A stretch of 64,000 nucleotides of DNA from positions 124,001 through 188,000 of the forward strand of contig CANTFK010000017.1 of the NCBI GenBank assembly GCA_947646735.1, written 5' to 3'. Position numbers and translations under genes: made by a program. Positions 1 to 8,348 of the stretch are shown here, piece by piece. The stretch is from Peronospora farinosa (lineage: Eukaryota; Oomycota; Peronosporomycetes; Peronosporales; Peronosporaceae). Below the pieces are notes generated by a model. That model did no database searches. It saw nothing but the letters and a program-made list of their open reading frames with translations, and was not told where the DNA came from. Positions within the stretch are counted from its first letter, which is position 1. Each line of letters opens with the position of its first letter.

Positions 1-2
1 AT

Positions 3-1202
3 CCTGCGAACCAGAAGATCGTGGATGCCTTTGCCAATTATGGCGAGGAACAACTTGATCGCGGACATACTGGCAAAGGGGTGTCGCATTTGCGAGCTGC
101 AATCCACATTCGTGACCATCCAGATGCCATTACGTCTGCTCGGCAGGCCCGTGCTGTTCCTATGGTAGGTGACAAACTAGCGTCTCAAATTGAAGAAGTA
201 CTTGCGACGGGGAAGTTTAAAGATGAGACTTCCGATCAAAATGTCGGCACGGATGTTGAAAACCACCAGCGACCCGAGTTGGTCGTTGAGATTTACAAAA
301 CTAAAGCCAAGTGTCCCGAGAACCAGGTGTTGGTGGATGAGTTGGCGAAATTTGGTGAGCATGAACTCTACTTTGGTAGTTCGGGCAAAGGAACGAGCCA
401 CCTTCGTGCAGCACGTGAGATTCAACTTAGCGATCAAGTTATCAAGTCGGGGTCAACAGCTCGAACGAGTATCCCGCTAGTTGGTGATGTGATAGCTGAC
501 AAAATTGACCAGATCTTGGAGCATGGACGTATCGTGAAGGACACCGGTGAAACTACAGGATCAAAAAGTTACTCGCGCGGTAGCGGTGGTGGTTACACGC
601 AAGCTCCAATTGTGCACGACTTGCGCGAGAAACCTGCCGTATGCAAGGAAAACCAGCCCGTTGTCGATGCTTTGGTTGACTACGGTGAGAGTCATTTATA
701 CTCAGGACACAGAGGCAAAGGAATTTCGCACCTGCGAGCTGCTCAAAACATTCGAGATTCCGAGATAGTTGTGAAATCGGGACAGCAAGCCAGCAAGGAG
801 ATCGGTATGGTGGGAAGACGCATTGCTGCCAAGGTCGACCAGATCCTTGAGCAGGGTCATGCTGACAGCGATGAAGATTATGAGTACGACCCAGAAGATC
901 AAGAGGAAGAAGGAACTGAATATGGTGAGGTTGAGCGAGACTCGGTGGTGCCGCCTATTGTGCAAGACGTTACCGGCAAGCCTGCTGAAGTTGAAAGTAA
1001 TCAATATTTGGTGGACGCCCTTGTGGAATATGGTGAAGAGGAACTCTACAAACGCCACACTGGTCGAGGCACGGCTTTTTTGCGTGCTGCACGCCGTCTC
1101 CGCGATACCGATTTTGCGGTGAGTAACGGAGAAGAAGCAAAAGCGCTCGGACGCATTAGCGACAAGGTTGCGGATTACATTGACACCATTGTGCCGAATT
1201 AA
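3..1202 (+). CDS. Helix-hairpin-helix (DNA polymerase beta N-terminal-like) repeat protein, 5' partial
   Basis: The frame is open from the left edge, so the start lies outside the window; about 399 residues are visible. Four copies of a roughly 70-residue unit occur, separated by acidic or glycine-rich linkers. Each unit begins with NQ-x-x-VDxL-x-x-(Y/F)GE, continues with GKGxSHLRAA-x-x-IRD, and ends with a GxVGxxIAxKxDQILExG element. This pattern resembles the helical 8-kDa N-terminal domain of DNA polymerase beta (HhH-type); nucleic-acid binding is inferred from that resemblance. The fourth unit ends a few residues before the stop. No catalytic polymerase domain is visible. A single copy of the same unit closes the gene at 15701-16494, so this is a local family. 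Confidence 0.75.
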   Translation, partial: PANQKIVDAFANYGEEQLDRGHTGKGVSHLRAAIHIRDHPDAITSARQARAVPMVGDKLASQIEEVLATGKFKDETSDQNVGTDVENHQRPELVVEIYKTKAKCPENQVLVDELAKFGEHELYFGSSGKGTSHLRAAREIQLSDQVIKSGSTARTSIPLVGDVIADKIDQILEHGRIVKDTGETTGSKSYSRGSGGGYTQAPIVHDLREKPAVCKENQPVVDALVDYGESHLYSGHRGKGISHLRAAQNIRDSEIVVKSGQQASKEIGMVGRRIAAKVDQILEQGHADSDEDYEYDPEDQEEEGTEYGEVERDSVVPPIVQDVTGKPAEVESNQYLVDALVEYGEEELYKRHTGRGTAFLRAARRLRDTDFAVSNGEEAKALGRISDKVADYIDTIVPN

Positions 1203-1636
1203 TTCTCTTGGGTGTGGCGTCTTGGACGCAGAAGTTGCTGTACCAGCATCAGCACCATGAAGACGCTAGTTGATTGTCAAGTATAGCTGAGAAGAACTTG
1301 GTGACTTCTACGTCATTAGCATTCGTATACCAGTTTTTTTGCAATGAATCACTGTATCTGTTGTATTGATTCGGATCTGCAATGCTTTGTTCTGGCTTGA
1401 GCTCTGTAGCGACAGCAGCTCACAAGTACATTAAAGACAGAAGATGAAATGAGCTGACCATGCAAAATAAATTGGCTTACGATATATACGGGAAAGTATC
1501 GGAGCCTCACAACAGTACCTACACCGTTGGCTCCAAAACTGTAGCGGACGACGGAACTGGATTCAGTGATCTTGTCTGCTGTGCAAGCGAGCGTTGCGCC
1601 TCTTCTTTCTCCTTGGATGAAGACCACTTCTCTTTC
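1203..1636. other. Intergenic, convergent 3' ends
   Basis: This lies between the 3' ends of two convergent genes and presumably holds both 3' untranslated regions. I see no coding potential, RNA gene or repeat here. Confidence 0.6.
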
Positions 1637-2542
1637 TTACTCACAAGCAATCCCGTTTTTTTTGCCTGGCGTGACGGGAGGTTGGCTGCTAGAAGCTACG
1701 TTAGTAGCTGTCTTTTCCTTTGTGTTCACACCACTGTTTTCCTTACCGGTCGTGCTTTGCAGCTGCATTTCCTTCACTGATGCAAGTCGAGGTTTGCGAG
1801 CACTTGCAGTCCCTTTTGTCTGAGCAGGAGGTGCCGACCATGCTCGACGGTCGGACATCTGTCCATTCTTGGGTGCAAAACTGGATTCAACAGTCAGTGG
1901 TGGCAATGGACCAGTGTACGGAGTATAGCTAAAGTGAGCACGCGATGCCTTGTCAGCAGCAGCAGCCGTTTCCGTCGGAGTCTTAAGGACCAGCGTCGAT
2001 GCACATTGAGCTTTAGCAGGTGTCCGTTTCAGTTGCTGCAGCTTGAAAGATGGAGGTGTTGCCTTCATATTTTTTGTATGGTTCTCAGTAAGTGCAGCTG
2101 TACGTCTGGCAGAAGATTCCGTCGGTCGAGCAAAAGAAAATTCCCGCGTCTTGGTCGTGCTTTGATTGATCTTCTTGGTAGCTGATACCTTCATCAGCTT
2201 TACATTAGCCCCATCTTTCTTGGTCTTTTGATCCGAGATACGAGCGTCGAGAGCGTCAAATTTTCTCTTGGTACAAGATTGAGACGTCTCAGTTGACGTC
2301 TTCTGAGTTGCAGTATTTACCGGTATCTTTTCTTGTCCCTTGTGAGCAGTAACAACACCATTTTCCTCCGTTTGTTTCTCTTGAATTGTCTCCTCTTTCT
2401 CTTCCTTTGTCGTGGCTAATCCGTTCTTCTCTTTCTTCTGATTATCTGCCTCTATCTCAATATCTTGACTCTTCTTCTCTTGCTCTTGTTCTTGTTGATG
2501 AATATCTTGTGCGACGTCATCCTTTTGCATCGCTGTTGACAT
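1637..2542 (-). CDS. Hypothetical low-complexity, charged protein (301 aa)
   Basis: This is a single-exon frame of 301 codons starting at an ATG. The first third is strongly charged (Q/E/K-rich, coiled-coil-like). The middle is basic and S/T/K-rich, and the C-terminus is K/T/N-rich. Two motifs stand out in the second half: REFSFARPTESSARR and, further on, FSYTPYTGPLPPL. The Y-x-P-Y-x-G-x-L-P-P-L pattern is loosely reminiscent of the YxPHxGxLxP segment of nucleolar-spindle associated proteins, and the basic disordered context would suit a microtubule- or chromatin-associated protein. That link is weak. I do not recognise the family. Confidence 0.55.
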   Translation of the reverse strand: MSTAMQKDDVAQDIHQQEQEQEKKSQDIEIEADNQKKEKNGLATTKEEKEETIQEKQTEENGVVTAHKGQEKIPVNTATQKTSTETSQSCTKRKFDALDARISDQKTKKDGANVKLMKVSATKKINQSTTKTREFSFARPTESSARRTAALTENHTKNMKATPPSFKLQQLKRTPAKAQCASTLVLKTPTETAAAADKASRAHFSYTPYTGPLPPLTVESSFAPKNGQMSDRRAWSAPPAQTKGTASARKPRLASVKEMQLQSTTGKENSGVNTKEKTATNVASSSQPPVTPGKKNGIACE

Positions 2543-3392
2543 GATTATCTTGGCTTTGACTCACTTGATTAAAGAATGGAAGGACAGAGTTTGCCGCGGT
2601 TTTGAAAGTTCCGATTGTATGTTGCAGAAAGCCACCTTGAGTTGCTATAAAAGAACATGAGCATTTGACTTCCACAACTTGAGATATGGCTGCTTTTACA
2701 CGTTTAAACGTATTTATTCTTGTCGAAAGTCTAGACTGTCCGGTTTTAATACCGATCTTATTATGCGTTTAAGAGATAACGGAGCAGCTCGTGTCGAACG
2801 AGTATGTCGATATATAATCAGAAAAAGCTATCGAAGACAAGGCCCTGAATCGTTTAAAGCTAATGCAGCAAATTAGTCAAGAATTGCGATATGTCTGAGG
2901 TGTTCCTGATGCTTTGTCTTTCATGTTAAGAAATTTATTTAAAATGGCAAAGAACTTGCAACTCGCAAACCGAAGCGACAGACAAGCCAACTTCAGACAA
3001 CGACACGACCTACTTCTGTCTCAAGACCGGGCAACCACTGACGTATACTCCCGGCTCTGTGTTTGTTCGTCTGCCTAGCTCTAGTGCTTCATTGGTCGCA
3101 AGATTGAAGGTATGCGCTACTACCGCTGGCTTTCACTAGCTCCTCTTCTCTTCGAGGGATCAGCTGTCTCCTAAAGACGATCGCCATTTTGACTTCGTAG
3201 CTTCATTGTAGTCCACACGTCATTCCTTCTGCCTTCCTTCCTCACATCGTACATACTCAACTACCCAACAATTACCAACTCTGAACACCAGCCGTTCCCA
3301 CTTTGCCTGATTCCAATTTCATTCGCGTAAGCAAAACTCGAAGTAGGGCAACGTTTTGTGCCGTCGCAGTCGAACAAAGCAGAAGATTTCTT
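2543..3392. other. Intergenic region with one possible coding fragment
   Basis: The region holds the 5' flank of the preceding minus-strand gene and the 3' flank of the kinase gene. On the plus strand a frame of about 60 codons ends near 3110 at a GTATGC donor-like site. It encodes a segment with CLKTGQPLTYTPGSVFVR, which reads more like protein than random sequence. I found no start codon or clear partner exon, so no gene is called. Confidence 0.4.
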
Positions 3393-5546
3393 TCATCTTC
3401 GATTGTTGCGATCCCCAAACAATTTGATTTCCTCAAAAATACGGGCTGCACATTTTAAAACAGTAGACTACGTCAGCTTTGTGTCCTCACAGATACACAA
3501 ACTATGCAGACTTGACGTACCTTTCAGAGCATCCTTGTTCAGAGGAACGTTCTCAAACTCCATTCCAAACGGATTGGCCTCTACACTCTCGGACTGGGCC
3601 CTCCGTACTGACTCCAGGAATGGATGCGCCAGCGCTTTATCAACCTATGCAACAATAACTCAGTCATACCATACAGGGTGCAGTCATTTCAAAGTAGATT
3701 AACTTACCGAGATTCGACACTCGGGATTAAATGATAGCATTTGCTTTAGCAAATCAAGCGAATCAGCAGGGGCGCCCGGATACATCTAGAATAATACCAT
3801 AGCGTAAGTCAGTGTTTGTAAGTTTTCATATAAAGCTCTTTTTCAACAGGGCACTGCATACCTCACGAAGATCTCTGGGCTCCTTCTTTGGCAGTTTTCG
3901 CAAGTATTGTTTGACTTCACCCAAGCTGCCAATGTCATCCTCGCCCGGTGTACCAATCACATTAAAGATCACGTTGAGCTGGTCCAGTTTGTCAGAGTAA
4001 GTCGTGGGCCGATCTGCGCTAAGAGGAAAACATGACCGTCCAGGAAAGAGCGGGACGCGCTCCTGGTACCGTGGGCAACTCTCAACTTGCATGCTCAACA
4101 GCTCCGCAAAAATGCACCCAATGCTCCACATATCGACAGAAAAATCGTAATCTTGAAGAAGAATGAGCTCTGGCGCACGGTACCACCGCGTGACAACGTG
4201 CTTCGTTAGTTGCCGCCGCATCTTGGGAAACTCTCCAGACGATGATGGTGTTGAAGAGGCACTGCCAGGGGACGGTGCCGACGTAGTTCCTCCATCGGAC
4301 GTCGTAGGTGACTTGGATGACTTGGGCGAATACAAGTGCTTACTCAGTTCCTCCATCGACATGTCGCTCTCCATCACACGAGAGAGGCCAAAGTCGCAGA
4401 TCTAATAAGGCAATGTCAAGGTTAGATACCGACATGCACAAGCGTTACCATCCTTGTTCGGAGCACGTACCATTAGGGTACAATCTTCATTTAAAAGAAT
4501 GTTGGCGGGTTTCATGTCACGATGAATCACGTTGGCCGAGTGAATATACTTCAGACCGCATAGCAGCTGGTACAAAAAGACTTGGATATGGCGAATTGTC
4601 AAGTACTGTGGGCTCATGATCAGCTTGTGCAGATCAGTGTCCACAAAATCGAACACCAAATACAAATCCGTAAAAGTATCATAGTTTTCTGGTGGAATCA
4701 CGTCAATCAGATTGATTACTTGCGAGTGGCTAATGAGAAACACACAAAACACATGTCAATCAGTAAAAGCCCAAACAGCAGCGCTCTTTACAAAAAGATG
4801 TAAAACCTGAGACGACGCAAGATGTAAATCTCGCGGTAAAGCCGCTTGCAGTCAATCTCCTGGTCAAAGACATTGATGATCTTCTTGATCGCCACCTTCT
4901 TTTGGCGTTCAGTATCAAAGGCCTCTGCGACCTACAGAAGGAACACAAAGAGCACGAAGATATCAGATATCTTACAATATCAACAACAAAAAGGTCTGTA
5001 AGAGACAGCTGTTCCAAGTTGTACCTGTCCATAAGACCCTTTTCCAAGCAGTCGCACGAGCGTGTAGCGATCGCCGACGTCCCAATTGGCAAAGTTACGG
5101 AGATTAAGCGGCGCCGCGCGGGGCACCGGGGACGGTGTGGGTGCGTGCGATGAGCGGCCAGTAGAGCCACCACCGGCCGCCAGGATATCGTCTGCGGGCG
5201 TCGTGGCCGACCCGGGCGTAGAGGAGAAGCCATCGGGCGTGTGACTAAAGCCGTTGCGGTTTACAAAGGCAGGCGTAGGTGGCATGTGCTCTACGGGCCC
5301 ATGGGGTGTGGGGGCAGTGGCAGCGCTTAACATGGCACGCTGATGGTCGATAAACTGATCAGACGTGTGGATAGACCCCTGCGGTGTTACTACAGGTGGC
5401 GTCACGCCGTTCGATACACTGGACCTTAGGGCAGCAACAGGCCGAGACAATTTACTGCCGCGCTTGAGACCAGACGGAGGTGTAGTGGCCGTGATCTTAC
5501 GCTTGCGATTACCCGCGTCCGTCACGTCATTAGTAGCAGTCTCCAT
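3393..5546 (-). CDS. Atypical mitogen-activated protein kinase (7 exons, 566 aa)
   Basis: Seven exons fit: 5025-5546, 4807-4931, 4471-4729, 3862-4401, 3708-3785, 3521-3644 and 3393-3445, all GT-AG with the frame kept. Residues 1-155 are a proline/serine/threonine-rich extension. The kinase domain has the glycine loop LGKGSYG (168-173), VAIKK with catalytic Lys190, HRDMKPAN (286-293), DFG (305-307) and TRWYRAPE (373-380). [11 protein letters not shown] and the CMGC insert place it among MAP kinases. It is unusual in two ways. The activation loop is about 60 residues long because of a Ser/Thr/Pro-rich insert, and the TxY dual-phosphorylation site reads TKH (368-370). Its cascade is unknown. Other CMGC kinases were considered, but the C-lobe is closest to MAPK. 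Confidence 0.88.
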
Positions 5547-6143
5547 GATGCGATGTACAGTAGGGACAAGAGTGATGGTCTCACGATAACGTTGTGTAAA
5601 TAGTCGTTTATTTACAGGAAAGAGGGGGGGGGTAGAAGGATATAGGCGGTATTTACGTCAGGAATGATGATCAACGCTGGCTGTTCGCCGGGCTGTTTTG
5701 CGTTGTGTTTGTTTAGGGCGAGGGGCTAGTTTTGGCCTCGCTCTTCAGTATATTCTTTTTAACCAATAGAAAAGGCACGTAGCCTTATGTTTTTAAACCA
5801 ATGATACGCCACTTCAAATTCAACGGAACTGACTCGGAACAAGACTGTGTGAAAGAGAAAAGACGGGAGCATGGCGCCTGTCTTGTATGGCCAACCTCAC
5901 CGCAAACTGGCCTCAGGTTTCTTGTAATGGTATCTTCAGTGCAGCATCCATGGAAAGGCTGGACGAACGATCAATTTATGCTAATACTTTTTGGTTTTTT
6001 TGGGTCCTCTATCATGTTGAAGTCTGTCCGAGCGTTTTCCTTCCTGCCATCTGGTGCCACCGGGACAATTAGGTTATCCAATGTACGGCTGCAAGAGTTT
6101 TTTTCCGATAGTTTTACTACCGATCAATACACGTGCGCACAGC
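5547..6143. other. Intergenic region upstream of the kinase gene
   Basis: It contains the promoter side of the MAP kinase gene and the 3' flank of the coiled-coil gene. A G-run lies near 5623-5631. The plus-strand frame at 5801-6214 lacks family features and runs into the coding sequence of the opposite gene, so it is not called. Confidence 0.5.
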
Positions 6144-6551
6144 TTAGAAATTCGCTGCGTCCTCGGTCAGAAAGGTATCGAGATTCTCGATATCTCCATC
6201 CTGTGTCTCAATAGTGTGCTCTCGATTACGTCGAGCCTTTTCCGCTTTCACCTTCATTTCCTCCTCCTCGCGCTCGCACTTGGCTTGCACCGCTGCAAGT
6301 CGCTCTCGCTCTTTATCCTGCAGTTGTAGCATACGAGCAGTAGCAGCACCGGCGTCATGTCTATCGTACTGGCGTTGAAGACGTCGCTGTTGCTGCTCCA
6401 AATACTTGTGATCCTGTAGCAGCTGCTCAACACGTTGATGGATTTGTAACTTGAGCGTCTGTACCAGCTGAAGTTCCGACTCGAGATCGATCAGTAATTG
6501 CTCTTCCTCGTACTCCTCATTGGTCTGAAAACGGCGCTGAGGCGCTGACAT
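6144..6551 (-). CDS. Small coiled-coil protein (135 aa)
   Basis: The ATG at 6551 is chosen because it lies 99 bases from the divergent start of the next gene; the frame remains open further upstream, but that stretch overlaps the neighbour. The protein is almost entirely predicted helix. It is rich in E, Q, L, R and K with heptad-like spacing (for example LLIDLESELQLVQTLKLQI), has a basic middle, and ends with an acidic tail (DGDIENLDTFLTEDAANF). There is no signal peptide, membrane segment or catalytic motif. I do not recognise the family. Such proteins often serve as subunits of centrosomal, tethering or kinetochore complexes, but nothing here decides that. Confidence 0.6.
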   Translation of the reverse strand: MSAPQRRFQTNEEYEEEQLLIDLESELQLVQTLKLQIHQRVEQLLQDHKYLEQQQRRLQRQYDRHDAGAATARMLQLQDKERERLAAVQAKCEREEEEMKVKAEKARRNREHTIETQDGDIENLDTFLTEDAANF

Positions 6552-6650
6552 TTTCTTGGTCAAGTGACAAGAGTTGATATTTCGTGTACCAGACACCACA
6601 ATAGTGCGATACACGAAAGTAGTGTTTTGAACATAAAATCTCGAACTATA

Positions 6651-8246
6651 ATGGCGCTCTCGACCTCGGCTCCTAGCGATGCCAATATGACGGCAGATCA
6701 GAAGCTTTATTGGCTTAACGCACTTCATGTGGCTGGTGATTGGTCGGTACATGACGATGGTGATGGACGATTGTTTTATTACGACTGCAGGACAGACTCG
6801 TCTCAATGGGAAGTACCGGAAAATCTCGTGTCGCTCGAGATCGAGTTTATGACGAAGCTCATGCTGCAGAACGCCGTGGCACGTTCCGGTGATTGGACAG
6901 CACATGATGCAGGCAATGGCACACTTTATTACTTTAATGCAAAGACTCGTGTCTCGGCGTGGGAACGTCCGAGTGAGTGGGGCGAGGCGGAGGCTGTTGC
7001 AGCTACAGCTGCAGCTGTAGAAGCTCGTGAAAAGGAAGTGTCTGAGGCAGAGAGGGAGAAGGAGAAGAAACAGGAGAAAGAGAAGGCGCTCCAAAAGGAG
7101 ATGAAGAAACAGAGAAAGCACAAGAAACACCGGGAGAAACAGGCTGAGCTGAAGAAGGAAAAGGAGGAAATAGAGAAGAAACTTGTGCAGGAGGAGGAAG
7201 AGCCGCTGACAGCGGAGGAAGTACTGGCAGAACAGGAGCACAATGCACGGAAACAAAAGTGGATCGAGCAGTTTGTCGCCATGCTGCGTGACAAGAACAT
7301 CATGCCTTTTTGCAAGTGGTCAGTAGCTCTACCACAGATCGCTGGAGATCCACGCTTTATGGGTGTACCGACGATGGACGAGAGACGCGCGATTTTTGAG
7401 CACTTCGTTGAACACCGTCGGGAAGATTTAAAGGTGGAAAAGAAGAGTAAGCTGAAGCATGCAAAGCAAGTGTTTACGCAACTTTTGCGCGAACAGTTTC
7501 AGTTGGACTCGTGGGAACCCAAGACTACGTTAAGCGTCTTTTTGTCGACACTTGAAGATACTCTTGAGCCTGAACGATACAAGCAGGTTCAAGACGATGC
7601 ACTCGCCTTCTTGACCTTGTCTACTCAAGAGAAGATGTATTCAAAGGCAGTAGCAGAATATAAGTCGGAAGCGCTAAAGCGTGATGGGGAACAGCTGCGG
7701 CTTACAAAGTTTCTGGAAGATAAGCTGGTGATGGAGGATACATTGATACTGCAATGGGAGGGTGACGAGGTTCAAAAGCTGATTCATGAATTTTACAGCT
7801 CCGTATTTTCGAGTGGCATGCTACTGTCAGAGCAAAAGCAGAGGCAGGTGTTTGAAGAGTTAATAGCGCGAAAGGCTTGCGAGAAACGCGAGGGGGTAAG
7901 TGTCAAGCAATTAGAACGCTTACCGCTAAGGCGTCCTTCGCAGGACCATTCGACGGACAAGGGGAACGACTTGGGTCCACGGCGAGAGCGACATACTTCG
8001 AATTACGATCGTCATCGATCTCGTTCTCGTTCCCGTCGTAGGCGCTATCGCAGCGGCAGTCGGTCGCCTTCTCGTGAGCGTGAAAAGCGATATCGCAGCA
8101 GAAAAAGCAGTCGTCGACGCTCCCCAACATCTTCGTCGCGCTCGCGCTCCCGAGGGCGATCGTCTCGGAGATTTTCTAGACACAGTCGTCACTACTCATC
8201 TTCGCCCTCTAGGTCCCGCTCCAGGTCTTGCTCACGAACGCGCTGA
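6651..8246 (+). CDS. PRP40/TCERG1-like pre-mRNA processing factor with WW, FF and RS regions (531 aa)
   Basis: Two WW domains lie near residues 29-60 (GDWSVHDDGDGRLFYYD...W..P) and 76-107 (GDWTAHDAGNGTLYYFN...W..P). A long E/K coiled coil follows (about 120-190), then a region with FF-domain features starting at WIEQFVAMLRDKNI and LPQIAGDPRF. The last 75 residues are Arg/Ser repeats typical of splicing proteins. PRP40-type proteins bridge U1 snRNP and branch-point proteins through WW and FF domains in the nucleus. The ATG at 6651 was preferred over an upstream in-frame codon at 6564, which would nearly collide with the divergent gene at 6551. The RS tail is unusual for yeast PRP40 but occurs in related splicing factors. 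Confidence 0.85.
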   Translation: MALSTSAPSDANMTADQKLYWLNALHVAGDWSVHDDGDGRLFYYDCRTDSSQWEVPENLVSLEIEFMTKLMLQNAVARSGDWTAHDAGNGTLYYFNAKTRVSAWERPSEWGEAEAVAATAAAVEAREKEVSEAEREKEKKQEKEKALQKEMKKQRKHKKHREKQAELKKEKEEIEKKLVQEEEEPLTAEEVLAEQEHNARKQKWIEQFVAMLRDKNIMPFCKWSVALPQIAGDPRFMGVPTMDERRAIFEHFVEHRREDLKVEKKSKLKHAKQVFTQLLREQFQLDSWEPKTTLSVFLSTLEDTLEPERYKQVQDDALAFLTLSTQEKMYSKAVAEYKSEALKRDGEQLRLTKFLEDKLVMEDTLILQWEGDEVQKLIHEFYSSVFSSGMLLSEQKQRQVFEELIARKACEKREGVSVKQLERLPLRRPSQDHSTDKGNDLGPRRERHTSNYDRHRSRSRSRRRRYRSGSRSPSREREKRYRSRKSSRRRSPTSSSRSRSRGRSSRRFSRHSRHYSSSPSRSRSRSCSRTR

Positions 8247-8348
8247 TGGCCAAGAGCGAGCAAAGCGACATAATTGGCAAACAAAGAATTTTCTGCGGTT
8301 GAAAGGGGTATTGAGATATTCAAAACTGATTGCAGCCCGCTGAAAAGT

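Noticed and set aside
5801..6214. A 137-codon plus-strand frame
   Set aside because: It runs into the coding sequence of the opposite coiled-coil gene and shows no family signature.
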